Shown one piece after another: positions 59,541 to 64,000 of a stretch of 64,000 nt of DNA (position 1 is its first letter; every line of letters starts with the position of its first letter). The stretch comes from Providencia sp. R33. GTDB taxonomy: Bacteria; Pseudomonadota; Gammaproteobacteria; Enterobacterales; Enterobacteriaceae. The stretch is taken from positions 1,860,001-1,924,000 of the forward strand of contig NZ_CP072453.1 in assembly GCF_019343475.1 (NCBI RefSeq). Direction: 5' to 3'. The notes under the pieces were generated by a model. That model had not been told where the DNA came from. It did not search any database and saw nothing but the letters and a program-made list of their open reading frames with translations. The position numbers and the translations under genes are program-made.

Positions 59541-59624
59541 CTAGAATAAATGTACAGCAATGAAAATAATCATCGCTAATGAACCCACTGCTGCTAGTAT
59601 TCCATATTTAACATCTGTATCCAT
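59541..59624 (-). CDS. ynhF: YnhF-like single-helix membrane peptide
   Basis: A 27-residue frame starting MDTDVKYGILAAVGSLAMII and ending AVHLF, a single membrane helix with a short acidic N-terminus. E. coli YnhF (29 residues, MSTDLKF...) has the same layout and lies at the same place between the sodB region and purR. GAGAGG five bases before the ATG is a good ribosome site. YnhF is an inner-membrane peptide of unknown role. Confidence 0.8.
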   Translation of the reverse strand: MDTDVKYGILAAVGSLAMIIFIAVHLF

Positions 59625-59891
59625 GAGTTCCTCTCATCCTAACAAAATTGAATTAACTATAACCACACAAACATTAAGGTTAATGAGTATACACATCCAA
59701 AAAAGCAAAACCAGTGTCTATATCACATGTTATAACATCAATTATTTCTTTCGTTTTTGCGCTAGATCAGACAAAATCGACAACAAATCGCTAAATTATT
59801 GCCAGCAAAGGATCTATGCATCAATATGCAGGTAATTTTTTAACTAGAATTCTTAGAGAGACCTATAGTTGGTCAGGAGTTTTATTCCCCC

Positions 59892-60917
59892 ATGGCAACG
59901 ATTAAAGATGTGGCGAAACGCGCTGGCGTCTCTACCACTACCGTATCCCATGTTATTAATAAAACGCGCTTTGTGGCAGATGATACCAAAGCGGCAGTTT
60001 GGGCTGCGATAAAAGCGCTCAATTATTCACCTAGTGCGGTTGCCCGTAGTTTAAAAGTGAATCACACCAAATCGATTGGTTTGTTAGCAACATCAAGCGA
60101 GGCCCCTTACTTTGCAGAAGTTATTGAGTCCGTTGAAAATAGCTGCTACGAAAAAGGTTATACACTGATCCTCTGTAACTCTCACAATAACTTAGGTAAA
60201 CAAAAAGCCTACTTACAGATGTTGGCGCAAAAACGTGTCGATGGCTTACTGGTTATGTGTTCCGAATACCCAGAGACCCTTATCGGAATGCTGGAAGATT
60301 ATCGTAATATCCCAATGGTTGTGATGGATTGGGGAACTTCCCGCGGGGATTTCACCGATAGCATTATCGATAATTCATTCCATGGAGGCTATCTCGCAGG
60401 GCGTTATCTCATTGACCGCGGTCACCGTGACATTGGTGTGATCCCAGGTTCCCTTGAACGAAATACAGGGATTGGCCGTCTGACTGGCTTCCAAAAAGCC
60501 ATGGAAGAAGCCAAAGTGACCCTAAAAGATGAGTGGATTGTTCAAGGGGATTTTGAGCCTGAATCAGGCTATAAAGCGATGATGCAGATTTTAAGCCATA
60601 AACAGCGCCCTACTGCTGTTTTCTGTGGTGGTGATATCATGGCAATGGGCGCTATCTGTGCGGCAGATGAAATGGGTCTACGCGTCCCACAAGACATTTC
60701 AATCATTGGTTACGATAATGTGCGCAATGCGCGCTATTTTACCCCTGCATTGACAACAATCCATCAGCCTAAAGAGCGTTTAGGCCAAATGGCTTTCGCT
60801 ATGTTACTAGACCGTATTGTGAATAAGCGCGAAGACGCTCAAACTATCGAAGTTCACCCTCGCCTTGTTGAGCGCCGTTCTGTTGCTGATGGGCCATTTA
60901 TCGACTACCGTCGATAA
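59892..60917 (+). CDS. purR: purine repressor PurR
   Basis: A 341-residue LacI-family repressor, the same length as E. coli PurR. The N-terminal helix-turn-helix and hinge are ATIKDVAKRAGVSTTTVSHVINKTRFVADDTKAAVWAAIKALNYSPSAVARSLK; the rest is the hypoxanthine/guanine-binding domain. It represses purine synthesis and salvage genes. AGGAG lies rather far (about 12 bases) upstream of the ATG. No clear PUR box was found nearby. It is convergent with punR. Confidence 0.96.
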   Translation: MATIKDVAKRAGVSTTTVSHVINKTRFVADDTKAAVWAAIKALNYSPSAVARSLKVNHTKSIGLLATSSEAPYFAEVIESVENSCYEKGYTLILCNSHNNLGKQKAYLQMLAQKRVDGLLVMCSEYPETLIGMLEDYRNIPMVVMDWGTSRGDFTDSIIDNSFHGGYLAGRYLIDRGHRDIGVIPGSLERNTGIGRLTGFQKAMEEAKVTLKDEWIVQGDFEPESGYKAMMQILSHKQRPTAVFCGGDIMAMGAICAADEMGLRVPQDISIIGYDNVRNARYFTPALTTIHQPKERLGQMAFAMLLDRIVNKREDAQTIEVHPRLVERRSVADGPFIDYRR

Positions 60918-60923
60918 TCGATA

Positions 60924-61829
60924 CTATGTTGATAACCATTCCGCGTTGAGAGTTTCATTATCGCCAAGATAATCTAATAACCAACTCAACGCTGGAGAAG
61001 TATTTTTCTCTACCCACGTTAAACAACATGGGCTAGGTGGAAATGGCTGTGCTAGCGTCAATTCCACCAATTTGCCTTCCGTGCATAACGGTGCTGCACG
61101 ATGCTCAGGTACCATCCCTACACACAACCCATTAGCCAAACACGCTAAACCATTTTCCCAATAGGGAACCACTAAACGTCGTTGGTTATCCAGTGCCCAA
61201 GTATCGCGCTTAGGTAAGCTACGAGACGTATCTTCTAAGCACAAACTTGGATATTGGCGCATTTCATCATCTGTTAGGCTATGCTTTATTTTCGCTAAGG
61301 GGTGCTCAGGACTTGCGACACACATCCACGGCATAAACCCCATATCTCGAAAGCTATAACGCTCGCCAATCGGTGATGCCCGTGTCGCACCAATAGCGAC
61401 ATCCACCCGCCCATCAGCTAAAGCATCCCAAACGCCATTAAAAACTTCAGGGTGTATATACAATTCAATATCAGGGAAATGGCGATAAAAATCGAGAATA
61501 AGCTGTTCGGTCCGTTGCGGCTTAACGATACAGTCAACCGCAATGCTAAATTGCCCCCGCCAACCATTTGCAGCCTGCTGGCATTGATGGCGAGTTTCTG
61601 TCATTTTTTTGATAACAGAACGACTTTCTTTAATAAAAATCAATCCTGCTTCGGTTAAAACGACGTCTCGATGTCGCCGCTCGAACAAAGGGACAGCCAA
61701 CCATTCTTCAACTTGTTTCACTGTATAGCTAATTGCCGAAGGCACGCGGTGCAACTCATCTGCGGCACCACTGAAACTCCCCGTCCGAGCAACCGCATCA
61801 ATCACTTCAAGAGCATGAGCAGACCACAT
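60924..61829 (-). CDS. punR: LysR-family regulator PunR (YdhB)
   Basis: A 301-residue LysR regulator following E. coli YdhB/PunR: MWSAHALEVIDAVARTGSFSGAADELHRVPSAISYTVKQVEEWLAVPLFERRHRDV is the winged-helix region and NGLACLANGLCVGMVPEHR lies in the effector domain. I used the ATG at 61829 with AAAGGA at normal spacing; the longer frame to 61859 is not supported. In E. coli PunR activates the divergent punC, and the same divergent layout is kept here. Confidence 0.94.
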   Translation of the reverse strand: MWSAHALEVIDAVARTGSFSGAADELHRVPSAISYTVKQVEEWLAVPLFERRHRDVVLTEAGLIFIKESRSVIKKMTETRHQCQQAANGWRGQFSIAVDCIVKPQRTEQLILDFYRHFPDIELYIHPEVFNGVWDALADGRVDVAIGATRASPIGERYSFRDMGFMPWMCVASPEHPLAKIKHSLTDDEMRQYPSLCLEDTSRSLPKRDTWALDNQRRLVVPYWENGLACLANGLCVGMVPEHRAAPLCTEGKLVELTLAQPFPPSPCCLTWVEKNTSPALSWLLDYLGDNETLNAEWLST

Positions 61830-61952
61830 AGCATTTCCTTTCAAATATTTTGATAGCAAGATCCAAATATTACCGTTTCACAACACAAAAAAATAGCCTA
61901 TACAATGGCACTACCGTTAACATTTTTTTAAATATTAGATAAGTAAATCATT

Positions 61953-63173
61953 ATGACGACTGTGAAAAAAAATTCCCCTGGATTTATGCTTTACCTTGCT
62001 GGATTAAGCATGTTGGGGTTTTTAGCCATTGATATGTACCTGCCTGCTTTTGGTGCAATGCAGACTTCTTTGCACACAACCGAAGGGGCTATCAGTGCTT
62101 CTCTCAGTATCTTTTTAGCGGGCTTTGCGTTTGCTCAGCTACTTTGGGGGCCACTTTCAGATAAACTTGGTCGAAAACCTGTGTTAATTGTCGGCCTTAC
62201 CATCTTTATTGTGAGCAGCTTAGCGATTTTTTGGGTCACTACAGCGACACAATTATTAACCTTGCGTTTTTTACAAGCCGTTGGTGTGTGCTCCGCCGCC
62301 GTTTTGTGGCAAGCCCTTGTTATCGACCGTTATGATGAAGCAAGTACACAAAAAGTTTTCGCATCCATCATGCCATTAGTCGCCCTATCCCCTGCGCTTG
62401 CACCATTATTAGGTGCGTGGATACTTGAGCACCAAACTTGGGAAGCTATCTTTTTAATCTTAATGGCTGTCGGTGTGTTATTACTATTACCAACATTTTT
62501 CCTCAAGAATGTGTCTGTCAAAAAGCACGAGGATGAAAACCAGCCTCAAGCCAAAATCTCATTTGGTAAATTACTGAGTTCGCCAATCTTCAGTGGCAAC
62601 GTTTTAGTTTATGCCTCTTGCAGTGCGGGCTTTTTTGCTTGGCTAACTGGCTCCCCCTTTATTCTGCGCAATATGGGCTTTAACCCCGCAGATATTGGAT
62701 TAAGCTATATCCCTCAAACTCTTGCTTTCATTGTTGGTGGCTATGGTTGCCGTTTTGTTTTAGCCAAAGTACGCGCTGAAACCTTATTTCCACTGCTATT
62801 AATTGGTTATGCGGTTAGCATGTCCATCTTATTCATCATGGCTATCTATACCACACCATCATTAACCATGATTTTAATTCCATTTTGCTTTATGGCTGCC
62901 ATGAATGGGGCTTCGTATCCAATAGCCGTTTCAAAGGCACTTAATACCTTCCCTACCGCAAGTGGTAAAGCAGCAGCCTTACAAAACGCCTTACAACTTG
63001 GCTTATGTTTCTTGGCAAGTTTGCTCGTTTCCGCTTTAGCCTTTGACCCACTTCTTGCAACAACGGGTGTGATGGCCTTTACCATTATCCCAATGGCGAT
63101 TGGTTACTTTATGCAACGCTACGCTATCAAAGATGAAAAATCGTTAAAACCTGTTGATTGCCAAGCAAATTAA
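61953..63173 (+). CDS. punC: MFS purine-nucleoside transporter PunC (YdhC)
   Basis: A 406-residue, 12-helix major facilitator of the Bcr/CflA type. The N-terminal LAIDMYLPAFGAMQTSLHTTEGAISASLSIFLAGFAFAQLLWGPLSDKLGRKPVL contains the family motif GPLSDKLGRKP. It matches E. coli YdhC (PunC), reported to take up adenosine. It is divergent from punR, 123 bp apart. A terminator follows. Confidence 0.94.
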   Translation: MTTVKKNSPGFMLYLAGLSMLGFLAIDMYLPAFGAMQTSLHTTEGAISASLSIFLAGFAFAQLLWGPLSDKLGRKPVLIVGLTIFIVSSLAIFWVTTATQLLTLRFLQAVGVCSAAVLWQALVIDRYDEASTQKVFASIMPLVALSPALAPLLGAWILEHQTWEAIFLILMAVGVLLLLPTFFLKNVSVKKHEDENQPQAKISFGKLLSSPIFSGNVLVYASCSAGFFAWLTGSPFILRNMGFNPADIGLSYIPQTLAFIVGGYGCRFVLAKVRAETLFPLLLIGYAVSMSILFIMAIYTTPSLTMILIPFCFMAAMNGASYPIAVSKALNTFPTASGKAAALQNALQLGLCFLASLLVSALAFDPLLATTGVMAFTIIPMAIGYFMQRYAIKDEKSLKPVDCQAN

Positions 63174-63194
63174 TTGTTTTAGATTCGTTATACA

Positions 63195-63224
63195 CTGTGC
63201 CGCTACTATGCGGCGCAGTTTTTT
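63195..63224 (+). terminator. intrinsic terminator of punC
   Basis: Stem CTGTGCCGC (63195-63203) and GCGGCGCAG (63210-63218) with one G-U pair, then six T, 21 bp after the punC stop. Confidence 0.9.
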
Positions 63225-63489
63225 ATTACAGCCAACCAATTCATCAAAGATATCATTCTTAAGCTAACTGTAGACATTGACTGCACTTTTGTCATATTCA
63301 GTAATAAGAAGTGTTTGCTTAAAAAAACACTTTAACGCATCATCCATTAATGACCTTTACCTAATTAAAGCGTATTCCACTAAAAATAAGTCATTTTATT
63401 TTTTTATCTCCTAAAATTCATACTTTCAATGGTTATTTTTCTTGTTAAAAAACGCTATCATTACCATATCAAATAATGAGTGCTCAAGT

Positions 63490-64000
63490 ATGATGTTGAA
63501 ACAATATTATCCACCAGATGAATTGAAAGGCTTTGTTAGTTCTATTTTAATTATCAAAGAATTCACTGGTACGATTAAAATTTTTCCGGGAACAGGGGCT
63601 GAAATTTGGGTTTCATCGGATCCCTTTTGTATGTCTGCCGACGGCCGCTCCACAACCAATCCATTTCAACTCATCATACCAAGAATCAATACATTTACAG
63701 CAAACCCCAACCATGCAAAAACCATGGTATTGCGTATTCGCCATGACGCTTTACGTTTCTTATTACCCCAACGTACATTTAATTATACGGATAGGCCCAT
63801 TGCCCTTGGTGAAATATGGCAAGATAACTGGTTTGAAGCACTCGCCTGCTCCTCTTTTAAAGAGTTGTTAGATTGCTTTACACAAACTAAAGCGACCAAA
63901 AAGCCGCATTTCACGGATGAAATCATCGAATTACTCTATCGTAATCCAACAAAAAAAATCACCGATATAGCTGATGAAACAGGCTTGCATCAGCGTGTCA
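63490..64000 (+). CDS. AraC-family regulator, N-terminal part
   Basis: A frame open to the right edge, at least 170 residues. It starts MMLKQYYPPDELKGFVSSILIIKEF and has a small N-terminal sensing domain (GTIKIFPGTGAEIWVSSD, FQLIIPRINTFTA). The last visible part, FTDEIIELLYRNPTKKITDIADETGLHQRV, is the first helix-turn-helix of an AraC/XylS domain. The effector is unknown. The domain order suggests about 250-270 residues in full. About 270 bp separate it from the punC terminator, with nothing else seen. Confidence 0.82.
   Translation, partial: MMLKQYYPPDELKGFVSSILIIKEFTGTIKIFPGTGAEIWVSSDPFCMSADGRSTTNPFQLIIPRINTFTANPNHAKTMVLRIRHDALRFLLPQRTFNYTDRPIALGEIWQDNWFEALACSSFKELLDCFTQTKATKKPHFTDEIIELLYRNPTKKITDIADETGLHQRV

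Noticed and set aside
59740..59775. PurR operator upstream of purR
   Set aside because: TTTCGTTTTTGCGC resembles part of a PUR box but too few positions match the 16-bp consensus.
1..64000. tRNA, rRNA, CRISPR, insertion sequences, prophage or integron structures
   Set aside because: Looked for tRNA cloverleaf ends, repeat-spacer periodicity, transposase or integrase motifs and attachment sites; none found, even near cat.

Overview
The window reads as a chromosomal segment of an AT-rich enteric gammaproteobacterium, most likely Providencia or a close Morganellaceae relative. This is inferred from protein similarity to E. coli recalled from memory and from gene order, not from a database search. 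There is no rRNA, tRNA, CRISPR array, insertion sequence or prophage. Several blocks keep E. coli synteny: zntB-fnrS-ttcA, mppA, tpx, tyrR-ycjF-ycjX-pspDCBA/pspF-sapABCDF, gstA/pdxY-tyrS-pdxH-anmK-slyB/slyA, and ydhL/gloA-rnt/grxD/sodB/ynhF/purR/punR/punC.

Layout. 1-2.6 kb: an anaerobic-respiration cluster on the minus strand (radical SAM enzyme, TorD/DmsD-type chaperone, start of a Tat-exported DMSO-reductase-family enzyme cut by the window edge). 3.3-7.2 kb: kptA, an Lrp/LysE divergent pair, HutD/Ves and a MocR-type regulator. 7.4-9.9 kb: a short-Q-loop cytochrome bd oxidase with a small DUF2474-like third gene. 10-16.9 kb: iron and zinc genes (Fur-box siderophore-interacting protein, Zur-box zinT), phoH with a PHO-box leader, an endonuclease I with an extra C-terminal domain, yjjPB, TetR and an unknown gene behind a Fur-like box. 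17-19 kb: universal stress proteins flanking a small membrane protein. 19-25 kb: yceM, the small RNA RyhB, a YaeF-like lipoprotein, small unknown genes, an amino-acid racemase and a type A chloramphenicol acetyltransferase. 25-34 kb: ttcA, fnrS, zntB, mppA, tpx, tyrR. 34-46 kb: ycjXF, the psp operon with its sigma-54/IHF/PspF control region, a second RyhB copy, and sapABCDF. 46-64 kb: DUF817, gstA, pdxY-tyrS, pdxH-anmK, slyB/slyA, gloA, rnt, grxD, a nucleotidyltransferase, sodB, ynhF, purR, punR/punC and the start of an AraC regulator.

What stands out is RNA-level and small-gene content. (1) Two RyhB-type iron-responsive sRNAs, 20 kb apart on opposite strands, share a 24-nt core but have different flanks and terminators; a classical RyhB target (sodB) is in the same window. 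(2) The cat gene is preceded by an 11-codon leader ORF that ends inside a perfect 13-bp hairpin burying the cat Shine-Dalgarno sequence. This is the architecture of drug-inducible translational attenuation. (3) phoH lies behind a PHO box, a 22-codon ORF with a strong ribosome site and a terminator hairpin overlapping that ORF. (4) fnrS and its FNR box are conserved. (5) TyrR keeps a degenerate copy of the sigma-54 contact loop that E. coli TyrR lacks.

The genes share regulatory themes: oxygen (cytochrome bd, FnrS, molybdoenzyme), iron (Fur, RyhB, SodB, siderophore reductase), zinc (ZinT, ZntB), envelope stress (Psp, Sap, SlyB) and vitamin B6 (PdxH, PdxY, MocR-type regulator). Where a start codon differs from the longest reading frame, it was moved because of a clear ribosome-binding site or alignment to a known E. 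coli start.
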